Part shown: positions 1-8,454 of the stretch, in pieces
Layout of the letters: each line of letters opens with the position of its first letter
Position numbering within the stretch: position 1 is the stretch's first letter
DNA from: Mycobacterium sp.
GTDB taxonomy: Bacteria; Actinomycetota; Actinomycetes; Mycobacteriales; Mycobacteriaceae
NCBI GenBank assembly: GCA_003165155.1
Contig: PLSK01000180.1
Coordinates: 21,547 to 58,296, forward strand
DNA: 36,750 nucleotides
Direction of reading: 5' to 3'
Position numbers and translations under genes: made by a program
The notes under the pieces: generated by a model
The model's database searches: none
Seen by the model: only the letters and a program-made list of their open reading frames with translations
Told to the model about the DNA's origin: nothing

Positions 1-383
1 GTGAGCTTCTGCACCGGCAACGCACCGAACGCTCTGCGTGCGTAGGCCAGCGACTCGCGGTCAGCGCGAACGGTATTCGGGCCGAGGGACGGGTCGGCCT
101 CGCGCAGCGTCATCCAATGGTCGGCGACCTCATCGAACGTGCGCGTGGACTTCGGCGCCCATGTGGCGGTGCTCCACTGCTGACGTTGCTCGGTCACCCA
201 GTCCTGCGCGGCCTTCTTGGTGGCGAACACCTTGGTTGGCCGGACCTGTCGGCCGGTCACCGGATCGGTGCCAAGAGTGGGCCGGGCGCGCCATCCTTTA
301 CCGTTGGGCAGCTTCTTGATTGAGCTGTCGGTGCGCCCGCCGCGCTTCCTGGGGTGCTCGGCCAGTGCGGTGTCGGTACTCAT
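1..383 (-). CDS. Tyrosine site-specific integrase, N-terminal part (runs off the window)
   Basis: The reading frame opens at the ATG at 383-381 and stays open to the window edge, giving 127 residues with no stop. The ATG follows a GAGGAG ribosome site. Residues about 20-70 contain a basic segment of the AP2-like arm-binding type (GKGWRARPTLGTDPVTGRQV, then a KVFATKKAAQDWV stretch). Residues about 80-127 look like the SAM-like core-binding domain of phage integrases (TFDEVADHWM...NTVRADRESLAYA). The catalytic domain with its R-H-R-Y residues would lie outside the window, so activity cannot be judged. The gene sits just downstream of a small excisionase-like gene on the same strand. Such integrases insert elements into tRNA 3' ends, which fits the tRNA-Met fragments at 8886 and 12068. 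The domain assignment is by recognition and the target by inference. Confidence 0.85.
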   Translation of the reverse strand, partial: MSTDTALAEHPRKRGGRTDSSIKKLPNGKGWRARPTLGTDPVTGRQVRPTKVFATKKAAQDWVTEQRQQWSTATWAPKSTRTFDEVADHWMTLREADPSLGPNTVRADRESLAYARRAFGALPVQKL

Positions 384-487
384 CGGCCGGTCTCCTCGGT
401 GTTCGTGCTCCAGTCGCGGCCAAGGTAGCCGCGTCGCTTGGCCTCGGCGATCCATCTATTTGGAACCCCGCTGGTACACAGAGTCTT
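380..487 (-). other. Open stretch between excisionase stop and integrase start, in the excisionase frame
   Basis: The excisionase-like gene stops at a TGA (490-488). The same frame then stays open for 35 more codons and ends at a TGA (382-380) that overlaps the integrase ATG as ATGA. The downstream stretch encodes a protein-like segment (VPNRWIAEAKRRGYLGRDW) with no start codon of its own. It may be the tail of a decayed gene or of an originally longer ORF, or chance. It has not been matched to any family. Confidence 0.25.
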
Positions 488-673
488 TCACGAGGCTAGC
501 TCACGAAGGCCGGCGGTCACCACGTAGACGCGGCCGCCGAGCCGGCGGACTGGCAGGTCTCCAGAGGCCGCCAGTCGGTAGGCCGCCGCCCGGCTTATCC
601 CGAGCAGCTGCGCGGCCCGTGGTACTGCGAGCAGAAGGGGCAGATCGTTGAACACGTTGTCTTCCAATTTCAT
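488..673 (-). CDS. Excisionase-like helix-turn-helix protein
   Basis: A 61-residue protein with the small winged-helix/MerR-type layout of actinobacterial excisionases: a leucine-rich lead-in, a VPRAAQLLGISRAAAYRLAA helix-turn-helix (about residues 14-35), then a wing with GDLPVRRLGGRVYVV. Such proteins bind DNA next to attachment sites and bias the integrase towards excision. The ATG at 673-671 is preferred because GGAGGG lies 5 nt upstream; two GTG codons at 679 and 676 are alternatives. The integrase gene follows 104 bp downstream on the same strand, so the pair forms an integration/excision module. Family recognition is good; the directionality role is inferred from context. Confidence 0.8.
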   Translation of the reverse strand: MKLEDNVFNDLPLLLAVPRAAQLLGISRAAAYRLAASGDLPVRRLGGRVYVVTAGLRELAS

Positions 674-1149
674 CACCACCCTCCGAAGAATCGTTTTGGA
701 TAAGGGGCTGTCGGACGCGCGGTAGGCGCTCTATGAGATTGTCGAGCCCGGTCGGCTTCGCGCTTCGGAGGGCCGTTGATCGCCTGGTCTCCCCAAGGCT
801 CTCAACACCATTGTAATTCTCTGCAGTGATGCTTCGTGCAATACTTTTGCGCACCGCTTCGTGGGTTCGCGTGGCAACGCCTTCGCGCGCATCAAGGCGG
901 ACTCGCAAGCGCGCGGCCATACCGGCGCAGTCAGCGCACCTCGCTTATCCCCAACCACTCGCAACCACAATCTCGACCCTTTCCATAACATCCCAAAGAC
1001 ACTGCCCCCGTTACACTTACACTCACCTCTATCACTACATCCCACACCCGACCACCGACCCGAAATCCTGCATGGCACATTTGCACAGTGTGCGAGAATG
1101 GTTGTGGTGCAGGAAGCGTCGAATCTCCGGTCTGTTAGTGGGCTCGCTG
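674..1149 (+). other. Leader between excisionase and relaxase; candidate oriT and promoters
   Basis: This 476-bp stretch separates the divergent excisionase and relaxase genes, and I found no convincing gene in it. Its outstanding property is strand asymmetry: positions 962-1069 contain only 7 G in 108 nt on the plus strand, and 1011-1049 contain none, while C and A are abundant. The nic site of MobF relaxases usually lies just upstream of, or near, the relaxase gene, so this is where oriT is expected. No nic sequence was recognised, so the oriT call is positional inference. Promoters for both flanking genes must also lie here. Confidence 0.35.
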
Positions 1150-3951
1150 GTGTTGACAATCTCGAAGCTCAAACGGTGGTCGATCAACTACTACATCGAC
1201 ACCGCCGCAACGGCTTCGCGCGTAAGCTCTGATCTGCAGCGCGCGAATGGTGGCTTGGGGGAGTACTACTGCGAGCATGAGACTCGGACGCCGGTGTGGG
1301 TGTGCGCTGGCGACGCGCACACCGCCGCGCGGCTGGTGGGTTTGAGTGATGTGCAGCGTGCGGGCGGGGAAGCGGACGCCGCGGTGGTGGCGCGTTGGCT
1401 TGATGACGGGGTCGCGCCCAATGGTGCGCGGGGGCGCGCGTTCGGTGCCCGCGGTGTGCATGGTTTTGATTTGACGTTCGCCGCACCGAAAAGTGTGTCG
1501 TTGGTCCGCGCGCTGCGCGGAGATGATGTCGCGCAGAAGGCCATCGCTGCCGCACACACCGCGGCGCTGGCCGAGGCGATGGAGTACCTCGCTGTCCATG
1601 CCGGCTACAGCCGCGCGCACAACCCGGTAACGGGGGACAAGGACCTGGTGCGATTGCCGGGGTTAGTGGCGGTGGCCTATCAGCATGAGACGTCGCGGTG
1701 TGGGGATCCGCATCTGCATACCCATGTGATCGTGCCGAACCGGCAGGCTCGCGCCGACGGGCGAATGGTGTCGTTGGATGGGACGTCGCTGTATCACGAG
1801 GCTCGCGCGGCCGGGGTGATCTATCAGGCCACGCTGCGCAGGGAACTGCACCACTCGTTGGGGATCGAATGGGAGCCGGTCGACCCGTCGACTGGGATGG
1901 CTGAGATCGCAGGGATTAGCCGTGACACCATCCGGGCGTGGTCGCGGCGGTCGTCGCAGTTGCGGGAGTGGGCCGCGCACAACCTGGTCTCGGTGGACGG
2001 CGCGTTGAGCGCGGCGCAGCTCGCGGCGGCCCAGAAAGCCACCCGTCCCGCCAAACCCGAGGAGCTGGGGTGGATCCAGTTACAGCAGCAGTGGCGCGAC
2101 GATGCGCGGAGTTTCGAAGTGGACCGCCCCGCATTCCTGGAAGCGCGCGCGGCGCGCCGCGCATCGGCGCGGGCGCCGCTGAGCAAGGCGCGGTTGGCCG
2201 CGGCGGCGGAGAAGATCGAGAAAGCGGTGTTCACGCGTGCGGATCTGGTCGAGATCGTCGGCGCGCAACTGCCCGTCGCCGGCGAGCAGTCACCGCGCGC
2301 CGCGGTGGAGGCCGCGGTCGACGAGATCGGGATGCGGCTAACCGCGCCGCGCGCCGCGCACGAACGTGAAGGGCGCGAGCGCTTCACCCTGGCGCGGATC
2401 CTGGCCGAAGAAGCCGCGGTACTTGATCTGGTCGACACGACCAATGATCGCGCCATGTTGTGGGTGCGCGACGAGGACACCGCGGGGTTGTCGCCGGATC
2501 AGAAGACCGCAGTGGAGAACATCGGCGGCTCGCCGTGGCTGGTTCAACCACTGAGTGCCCCTGCAGGCGCGGGCAAGACGACATCGTTGCGGGCGCTCGC
2601 TAATGCGGCGCATCACCGATTCGGGGCGAGAGTTCTCGTCCTGGCGCCGACCGGCAAGGCGGTCGACGTCGCAATGCGCGAAGGGGCCGGCGACGACGGC
2701 ATGACCATCGCCAAAGCACTGAACTCGTTGCGTGGCGGGAGGTTGCAGCTCGACCAGCACACCCTGGTGGTAGTTGATGAAGCCGGCATGGTCGGCACCG
2801 ACGATCTGCGCCAGCTCCTGACCGCGACCACGCAGGCGCGGGCGAAGGCGGTCCTTGTCGGTGATGCTCATCAGTTGGCGCCGGTCAAGGCCCGCGGTGG
2901 CATGTTCGCCCAACTCTGCACCGACCTCCCCTGGACGCAGCAGCTCTCCGAAGTCTGGCGCATGACTGACCCGGAAGAACGACAGGCCTCCCTCACGTTG
3001 CGCGACGGCGACCCGAAAGCCATTCGCGATGTTGTGGATTGGTATTGCAAGCACGACCGAGTGCACTGCGGCGACGGCATCACGATGGCTGCCGACGCGC
3101 TCGCGGCTTACACCGCCGACACGAAGCTGGGCCGTGATCCGCTGCTGGTCTGCGACACCACCGAAGTGGTCGACGCCTTGAACCTACGTATCCATAACGA
3201 TCGCATTGCCCCGGACGCGGCCACCGTCACGGTGGCCCGAGGAGAGAAAGTGGCGGTAGGGGATGTGATCATCAGCCGCCGCAACGACCCCACCATCGAC
3301 ATCCGTCCCAGCTCGCGCGAGGCTGAACAGCCGACGTCAGTGCGCAACGGAAACCGGTGGCGGGTCGTCATCATCGACACCGACAACAGTCGCATCGCTT
3401 GCGAACGCCTCGATGACAAAGCCCGCACCGCCTTCGACCAGAACTATTTCCGCGAGCACGTCAGCCTCGGCTACGCCATTACCGTGCACTCCGCCCAAGG
3501 AGTCACCGCCGACGCCAGCTTCGCCGTTCTCCGCGAGGACACCAGCCGCAATCTGCTTTACGTCGCCATGACCCGCGGACGCCACGCCAACCATGCCTAC
3601 ATCTACGAACACAGCACAGAAGCAAGCGAATTCAGCCACGGACAACCGACCGGCACTCACATCGCCCGACGCGGCGACAACCACGAAGCCGCCGACCTCC
3701 TCTGTGGCATCCTCGTCAACGACGAACCCGCCATCACCGCGCACGACTACGCCACACACACCCCCGACGAAGCACTACCCGACCGCGTCCGCGACCTTCT
3801 CGCCGTGCGCGCCACCGCCGGCCACCGGCGAAAAGCGGTATATGAAACCTGGAAGACCCAACGACAAGAACACGAGCGCGACATGGCCGAAGTCCAAGAA
3901 CGGCAGATCGGAAGCCAACACCGCAGCACGGATTACGGACTCGAACTCTGA
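1150..3951 (+). CDS. MobF/TrwC-family conjugative relaxase-helicase
   Basis: A 933-residue protein with a relaxase domain followed by a helicase. It would nick oriT through a tyrosine, stay covalently bound, and unwind the transferred strand. The N-terminus carries the tyrosine pair (WSINYYID, Tyr14/15). The metal-binding histidines appear as DPHLHTH (His188, 190, 192). The RecD/AAA_30-type helicase has Walker A APAGAGKTTS (about 471-479), Walker B VVVDEAGM (about 540-547), VGDAHQLAPV, TVHSAQG and YVAMTRGR. The frame is open back to 826, but homology to the family begins at LTISKLKRWS, so the GTG at 1150 was chosen; a GTG at 1138 is an alternative. The length allows one relaxase plus one helicase domain, and both look intact. 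No type IV secretion or coupling genes lie in the window, so the element may be mobilisable only, or those genes lie to the left. Confidence 0.9.
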   Translation: MLTISKLKRWSINYYIDTAATASRVSSDLQRANGGLGEYYCEHETRTPVWVCAGDAHTAARLVGLSDVQRAGGEADAAVVARWLDDGVAPNGARGRAFGARGVHGFDLTFAAPKSVSLVRALRGDDVAQKAIAAAHTAALAEAMEYLAVHAGYSRAHNPVTGDKDLVRLPGLVAVAYQHETSRCGDPHLHTHVIVPNRQARADGRMVSLDGTSLYHEARAAGVIYQATLRRELHHSLGIEWEPVDPSTGMAEIAGISRDTIRAWSRRSSQLREWAAHNLVSVDGALSAAQLAAAQKATRPAKPEELGWIQLQQQWRDDARSFEVDRPAFLEARAARRASARAPLSKARLAAAAEKIEKAVFTRADLVEIVGAQLPVAGEQSPRAAVEAAVDEIGMRLTAPRAAHEREGRERFTLARILAEEAAVLDLVDTTNDRAMLWVRDEDTAGLSPDQKTAVENIGGSPWLVQPLSAPAGAGKTTSLRALANAAHHRFGARVLVLAPTGKAVDVAMREGAGDDGMTIAKALNSLRGGRLQLDQHTLVVVDEAGMVGTDDLRQLLTATTQARAKAVLVGDAHQLAPVKARGGMFAQLCTDLPWTQQLSEVWRMTDPEERQASLTLRDGDPKAIRDVVDWYCKHDRVHCGDGITMAADALAAYTADTKLGRDPLLVCDTTEVVDALNLRIHNDRIAPDAATVTVARGEKVAVGDVIISRRNDPTIDIRPSSREAEQPTSVRNGNRWRVVIIDTDNSRIACERLDDKARTAFDQNYFREHVSLGYAITVHSAQGVTADASFAVLREDTSRNLLYVAMTRGRHANHAYIYEHSTEASEFSHGQPTGTHIARRGDNHEAADLLCGILVNDEPAITAHDYATHTPDEALPDRVRDLLAVRATAGHRRKAVYETWKTQRQEHERDMAEVQERQIGSQHRSTDYGLEL

Positions 3952-4201
3952 TCGGACTTCGCGAACGGCAGGCCCAACCGACTTCATCGTCGGCTGGCGT
4001 GAGTAACTTTTTTTACTGGCATCAAGGCAAGAGCCCGCGAACGGGGTCTTGACGAATAGGTTGAGGTGTTTGCCGACAGCTACCATTCGTGGTTCTGACC
4101 GCAACTTACGCGGCGGCCGTTCATCCTAATGAGACATCAGCTCTGAGCCCCAACACTCGTCGAATCGCCCAAGCGCCCGTGCCGAGTAACAGTTCATAGC
4201 G
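3952..4201. other. Convergent intergenic region
   Basis: These 250 bp lie between the relaxase stop and the end of the minus-strand cargo operon. No gene is seen. The region holds a hairpin at 4028-4051 and a run of seven T near 4008. Confidence 0.5.
4028..4051. terminator. Hairpin between convergent genes, possible bidirectional terminator
   Basis: CAAGAGCCCG and CGGGGTCTTG form a 10-bp stem with one G-G mismatch around a CGAA loop. It lies 77 nt after the relaxase stop and 150 nt after the cargo operon stop. There is no clear T tract on the 3' side, so termination is inferred from position and structure. Confidence 0.4.
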
Positions 4202-6595
4202 TTATTTTTCGGCCACCAGCCGCGTGGCTTCTTTTCGAACGGTCCGTGACGGATGTTGTTCAGCCAAGCGATGCACTTCCAAGCGCATTTTGGGGTTAAC
4301 CGCTGTCGAGCTTTCCGCTAAGCCTCTAACTGCCAGCAATGGCGCTATGATGCCATCTTCTTTCATCAGCTCGGTCAAGCGAGCAGCGGCAGGATCGAAT
4401 AATTCGCTTTGGTCAGTCAGAAGCAATGCGAGCGCGTTTGAGCAATAACCTCTGATAGTCTCGCTCGAGTCATGGCTTAGCTGAAGTGCGGCCCCGAGCA
4501 GCCATGAATCACTTCTTGTTTCGGCTAGGCGCGCGATCGATTTAGCGGCCTCGATGCGGTTTTTAATTTCGCCCGAGCCGACTAGTTGGATGAGACCCGA
4601 AGCGAGAGTGCTCGGTGAGACAAGGCCGTAGCTTCCCAAGAAGCAGAGGGCAGAGGGATAGGGCACCACATTATCGCCCCCCATCGGCAGTGTGTCCCTG
4701 GAAAACAGCAGGTCTTCTGAGATAGAGACAAATCGCTGTTGTAAGTCTCCCGGCATGGGGGTACGAAGTTCGGTCAGCCTGTCAAATCCTGCGGACCGAT
4801 ACACTCGTGGAACTTTGCGATCAAGAAGCAGATTAGCAAGGGGATGCCAAAGTTCGGGCGCACCATAGGAAAGCAAGAAGACTGCGCAGTCCGCGGGCTC
4901 AATACCACCCATTCCCCATGGTCCACCGAGAGACGTTTTCCGTAGGCCCTCCATTGATGCTGTGACTGTCGCCACGGCCTGTGACAGGAATCCTTCCGGA
5001 AGCTGATGTCCGCGGATAGTGTCGTTGAGCACGTCTGCGACAATAGTTAATGACAAGTCTTCGCCAGAGTGCCAATTCGACACGCGCAGTCCAAGTTTGA
5101 CGCGCGCGGTATCGACAGTATGGGGCCATTGGCTATGGCTGGCATGCACCCAAGAATCCCATTCGGTTGCTACGCCGCTGCTGACCTCACTCCAATCCAC
5201 GCCACGAAGCACCCTCGCGTAAGCCATGTCAACGGTTTCGTCTTCTGATCGCGAGGCTTCAATATGACGAAGTAACCGCTCTGCAAGTTCGTTTGTCCGA
5301 CCAGCCGCGTTCGCGACGGCAGTTGCCGTACGCCAGGTGTCTTGGAGTCGGCGGGAGTAGGCGGTCCACCTGCCGACCACATTGAATGGGCATCCCGCTT
5401 CTATGAGCACAAATAGGTGGTCCAGCGCCAAAGAAGCCTCAGGCGAGGTTAAGAGCTCGGCGGATGCTTCGACGATGGCCAAGTCTGCATAACGGACGTA
5501 TTCGGGAGTGAATCGTCTCAGAATGATTTGCCGGGCCTCATGACTAAGCGCAATCAACGGCCCGCCAAACCGTATTGAGCGTGTGGCAAGGTCGAGAAAG
5601 TTGTCAGCGTTCGACGAATAGCGTAGTAATCGGAGGCAATCAGCGTAATCAGTGGTCGCATGGCGCAAACGTCCTTGAACGAGGCGAAATAAGGCTAGAT
5701 TTCTCCGCGACGTATATGCTTGTGCTGATCCTAGTAACTCGTAGCGCAGATTTACGTAGAATAGTTCAGGAGTGGAACGGCCAATTACCGTTGATTGATC
5801 ACCGTAAAGTATATTAAATTCGTCCTCTATGCTTCGTGAATAATGTGCGGCCGCATCTTCCTGGAGGAGTAATAGCTCTTCGGACCGCTCATACTTTACG
5901 AAGTTAGTGATTGATTCGAGGCGGGATGATTGGTTATTCAGCGTATCGCTGAGACTCCATACTGAGTATTCGAGGGCTACGAGTATATGGTGGATCGAGT
6001 TTTGTGCTGTACCTGTTGCCGCTGGACCGAGTGGGAAATCTATACGTTCATATGTAGTATGCAACTGAGAGATGAGGGATCTGCACGTATTGAGACTCTT
6101 TTGATAATCTTCCGACCAATCGCGCTTTCTTAGACATAATTGTAACAATAGGGCGAGATGCAGCAGTTGGTATTCTGGTGTCGATGGAGCTTCCGCCACC
6201 CGCGTTCTTGTTAGGTTTTGAATTAGTTCCACTGCGGCGCGATGGTCTTCGAGTTCGGATAGCGCGCATACCGCTAAAAGCGTTACGGATGCGGCCGCCG
6301 CCACATCTGTGGTCGGATCCAAGGCAAATGTTCGGAGCTCGGAAATACCTTCATGAATACGCCGGGAATCGAAGGTCTTCAGCACAGATCCCACAACCAA
6401 CTCGTCAGGTGAGGGCTCTGGCGAGGGTTTGGTCGGTTCAAAGACGTCGCTTAGGGCTCCACTCCTCCGTGGGTCCCCGAGTACTGCGGCTGCTAGTTGA
6501 GAGGGGGGATGGCGGTCGTACGTAGCGTCCGGAAGATTCGGATGCGGAGCTATGTCCTCTGGCCGAAGGACGGCAGCTAGCCATTCGAGTCTCAC
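4202..6595 (-). CDS. Large helical-repeat protein, second gene of cargo operon
   Basis: A 797-residue, probably cytosolic protein with no signal peptide, membrane segment or nucleotide-binding motif that I can see. It is rich in leucine, alanine and short amphipathic helices. The last 150 residues (from about IKNRIEAAKSIARLA) read as successive HEAT/ARM-like helix pairs, and the middle (residues 90-350) resembles TPR-like helical hairpins. The start is a GTG at 6595 that overlaps the TGA of the upstream hydrolase gene as GTGA, so the two are translationally coupled and very probably work together. No family is recognised. A sampled 60-nt line at 5821 is 30/60 G+C against 38/60 in fadB at 14161, suggesting foreign origin. 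By analogy with hydrolase-effector plus repeat-protein pairs, it could be the sensor or inhibitor of the hydrolase; this is inference. Confidence 0.75.
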   Translation of the reverse strand: MRLEWLAAVLRPEDIAPHPNLPDATYDRHPPSQLAAAVLGDPRRSGALSDVFEPTKPSPEPSPDELVVGSVLKTFDSRRIHEGISELRTFALDPTTDVAAAASVTLLAVCALSELEDHRAAVELIQNLTRTRVAEAPSTPEYQLLHLALLLQLCLRKRDWSEDYQKSLNTCRSLISQLHTTYERIDFPLGPAATGTAQNSIHHILVALEYSVWSLSDTLNNQSSRLESITNFVKYERSEELLLLQEDAAAHYSRSIEDEFNILYGDQSTVIGRSTPELFYVNLRYELLGSAQAYTSRRNLALFRLVQGRLRHATTDYADCLRLLRYSSNADNFLDLATRSIRFGGPLIALSHEARQIILRRFTPEYVRYADLAIVEASAELLTSPEASLALDHLFVLIEAGCPFNVVGRWTAYSRRLQDTWRTATAVANAAGRTNELAERLLRHIEASRSEDETVDMAYARVLRGVDWSEVSSGVATEWDSWVHASHSQWPHTVDTARVKLGLRVSNWHSGEDLSLTIVADVLNDTIRGHQLPEGFLSQAVATVTASMEGLRKTSLGGPWGMGGIEPADCAVFLLSYGAPELWHPLANLLLDRKVPRVYRSAGFDRLTELRTPMPGDLQQRFVSISEDLLFSRDTLPMGGDNVVPYPSALCFLGSYGLVSPSTLASGLIQLVGSGEIKNRIEAAKSIARLAETRSDSWLLGAALQLSHDSSETIRGYCSNALALLLTDQSELFDPAAARLTELMKEDGIIAPLLAVRGLAESSTAVNPKMRLEVHRLAEQHPSRTVRKEATRLVAEK

Positions 6596-8082
6596 TGATA
6601 ATCCGTCCTTCCGAAATAGTCATTGCCGTGTGTGTCTGCACCGACGAGGCTGTCGAGGGCGCCCGCTTGCCGGCGGATACGGTGCGGGTTTCTACGGATA
6701 ATGCGCTGAATCCAACGCCACATCAGATCTCGCAGGTCATCCGGGTTGGCGGCTCCTTCAACGTAGAAGCGCTCGACAGGCGGATCCGACACTAGCCAGT
6801 CGTTGACGATGGCAGTTGCTGGTACATGCTCATCGCCGACTGGCGCCACTCCCACCGTGATCCGTTCGGTAGATCTGTGCCGGGAGCGGGCCTCAAGGAC
6901 CATGGATTGCGCCTGCGGGTCCTGGCGCAGGACGGCCGACGCATCGGGCAGTGCGACCAACAGGTCTACATCGCTGCGAGCGGCATCGTCTGTTTCAGCT
7001 ACGTCTTGAACAAGCACTCCGCCCCGGCTTGCTTCATCTCGGACATCGTTGTAAATATCGGCATAGTGCCCAGCTGTTGGTGCATGCCAAAGTTGAGTCA
7101 CGATGAAGTTGCGAGCTCCCAATCGGCTTTCACCTTCAAATGCGTACGGGAGCTCACGTTCCCTCTGGGAATGGAGATCGTCCATATCGGCGATGGTGGC
7201 CTGGAGCCAGTCGACCTGCGGGTGGTCAAGTGGTTTCGGTTTGACGATCGATCGATGGTTGCCAGTAGTTGTCATGATCTGGTCCGACGGTATTCCGAAG
7301 CTGGCACTGAAACGGTTGACCACTCGGTCGGCCGAGCCGAGGTAAGCGAAACGCGGGATGAGAAACTTATAGTCAAGAGTGTTCGCGACAGCATTCGATT
7401 GAACGTAGTCTGTAAAAAATCGTTCTATTCGTTGGGCGCGATCAGAGAACCGCCGCAGCCAGTAAAATTCCCTAATAAACCAGGCCAAGAGTGGGTTCGC
7501 CCAGCCAGTTCCTGCACGTGGAGAGGCGAATATGAACATACCAGAGATTTTCGTGCTGGGTTGACCCCCCGTTAGTCGACAGCGTGTCAAGTATGTCTCG
7601 ACAGCCTGCCCCCCAACGAGGCCTCCTAGGCTGTGGCATACAAGATATACTGTGCGATAATTTTCCTCCAATTCCCGTAGTCCAGCAACCAATCTCTCGA
7701 CGTCCGCATCTAATTTCGAGCCGCGAGTCAAGGCAGTAATGAGACCAGACTTGTAGCTGAATATGGCGATATCTGGATGGTTTGCGTCTTCACCATCATG
7801 TAGCATGCGTGGAAAGTGTTTCCAGGTCTTGTAGCCGCCGCCGCCCCATCCGTGAATAAATACCACAACAGCCTCACTAGACACTGAACCTGTGTGTAGA
7901 TTGAATTTTAGGCTATTGAATTTGTGTTCAAGGAATACAGGGTCCGTATGGTGATTTATCGCTATGTAGGCCGCCGAGCTGCTTTTGGCTTGCGCCATCA
8001 GTTCCCTCGCAGGAATGAGAAACGGGACCGAGAGATGGTCGATGAGATAGGCGCGCGCCAACGACGAGCTGTCACATGACAT
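6592..8082 (-). CDS. Alpha/beta hydrolase (DUF676/PGAP1-lipase-like) with extra C-terminal domain
   Basis: A 496-residue protein. Residues 70-290 form an alpha/beta hydrolase: oxyanion strand VVVFIHGWGGGGYKTW (about 72-87), nucleophile elbow CHSLGG (Ser151), acid GSADRVV (Asp252) and GNHRSI (His276). This is a complete Ser-Asp-His triad in the right order and resembles lipase/esterase families acting on acyl esters. Residues about 320-465 form a separate alpha/beta-looking domain (FIVTQLWH, DVDLLVALPDAS, RITVGVAPVG) that I cannot name. No signal peptide is visible, so it probably acts in the cytosol. The ATG at 8082 has no clear ribosome site; an ATG at 7998 (residue 29) follows GAGGGAACTG and is a strong alternative giving 468 residues. 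It is the first gene of a two-gene operon with the helical-repeat gene, on a mobile element. Hydrolase call is strong; substrate and role are unknown. Confidence 0.85.
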   Translation of the reverse strand: MSCDSSSLARAYLIDHLSVPFLIPARELMAQAKSSSAAYIAINHHTDPVFLEHKFNSLKFNLHTGSVSSEAVVVFIHGWGGGGYKTWKHFPRMLHDGEDANHPDIAIFSYKSGLITALTRGSKLDADVERLVAGLRELEENYRTVYLVCHSLGGLVGGQAVETYLTRCRLTGGQPSTKISGMFIFASPRAGTGWANPLLAWFIREFYWLRRFSDRAQRIERFFTDYVQSNAVANTLDYKFLIPRFAYLGSADRVVNRFSASFGIPSDQIMTTTGNHRSIVKPKPLDHPQVDWLQATIADMDDLHSQRERELPYAFEGESRLGARNFIVTQLWHAPTAGHYADIYNDVRDEASRGGVLVQDVAETDDAARSDVDLLVALPDASAVLRQDPQAQSMVLEARSRHRSTERITVGVAPVGDEHVPATAIVNDWLVSDPPVERFYVEGAANPDDLRDLMWRWIQRIIRRNPHRIRRQAGALDSLVGADTHGNDYFGRTDYQ

Positions 8083-8096
8083 CCATGTAAAGGTGG

Positions 8097-8110
8097 CGTC
8101 GATATCGACG
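8097..8110. promoter_or_regulatory. Perfect 14-bp palindrome upstream of the hydrolase operon
   Basis: CGTCGATATCGACG is a perfect palindrome located 14 bp upstream of the ATG at 8082. It is a plausible operator for a dimeric repressor controlling the cargo operon. No regulator gene is adjacent, so the ligand protein is unknown. Confidence 0.45.
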
Positions 8111-8140
8111 TGTCATCCTGGGGCCCTTTCGACGGGTCGT

Positions 8141-8162
8141 ACGGCGGTACTTTAGCCGCCGT
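8141..8162. promoter_or_regulatory. Inverted repeat in the hydrolase operon upstream region
   Basis: ACGGCGG and CCGCCGT form a perfect 7-bp stem around an 8-nt TACTTTAG loop, 58 bp upstream of the hydrolase ATG. It could be a second operator, a 5' leader hairpin, or an upstream terminator that insulates the operon. Confidence 0.35.
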
Positions 8163-8454
8163 GTCGCGCTGCTAGGGCGAGCCGCCACATACTTCGGAAG
8201 GCGCGCCCTGCCAGTTGGCCTCGGCGGACAAGCTTCCGTCGCTCCAGAACACGCTTGGGGCGAGGAAGTTACGCCGGGACGCGGGCCCGCCCCACGTCCG
8301 TCTGGGGATCACTGAAATGAATGGCCGGTTCGCAATCTCCAATGGGCCACGACTCCACGATTGCGCACTCCTGCGCTTTTTGTCGTGGTCGCAGCGACTT
8401 CGCCACGTCGGACTGAGTTCGCACCCCACCTGACTCAATGGCAGGCTGGTTGGA
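8163..8454. other. Stretch without a convincing gene
   Basis: About 290 bp between the operon upstream region and a small plus-strand ORF. Both strands contain open frames, but none has a ribosome site or recognisable sequence. Nothing else was found. Confidence 0.3.

Noticed and set aside
826-1149. N-terminal extension of the relaxase from 826
   Set aside because: The translated extension has no similarity to relaxases and is unlike coding sequence; the family start fits the GTG at 1150.
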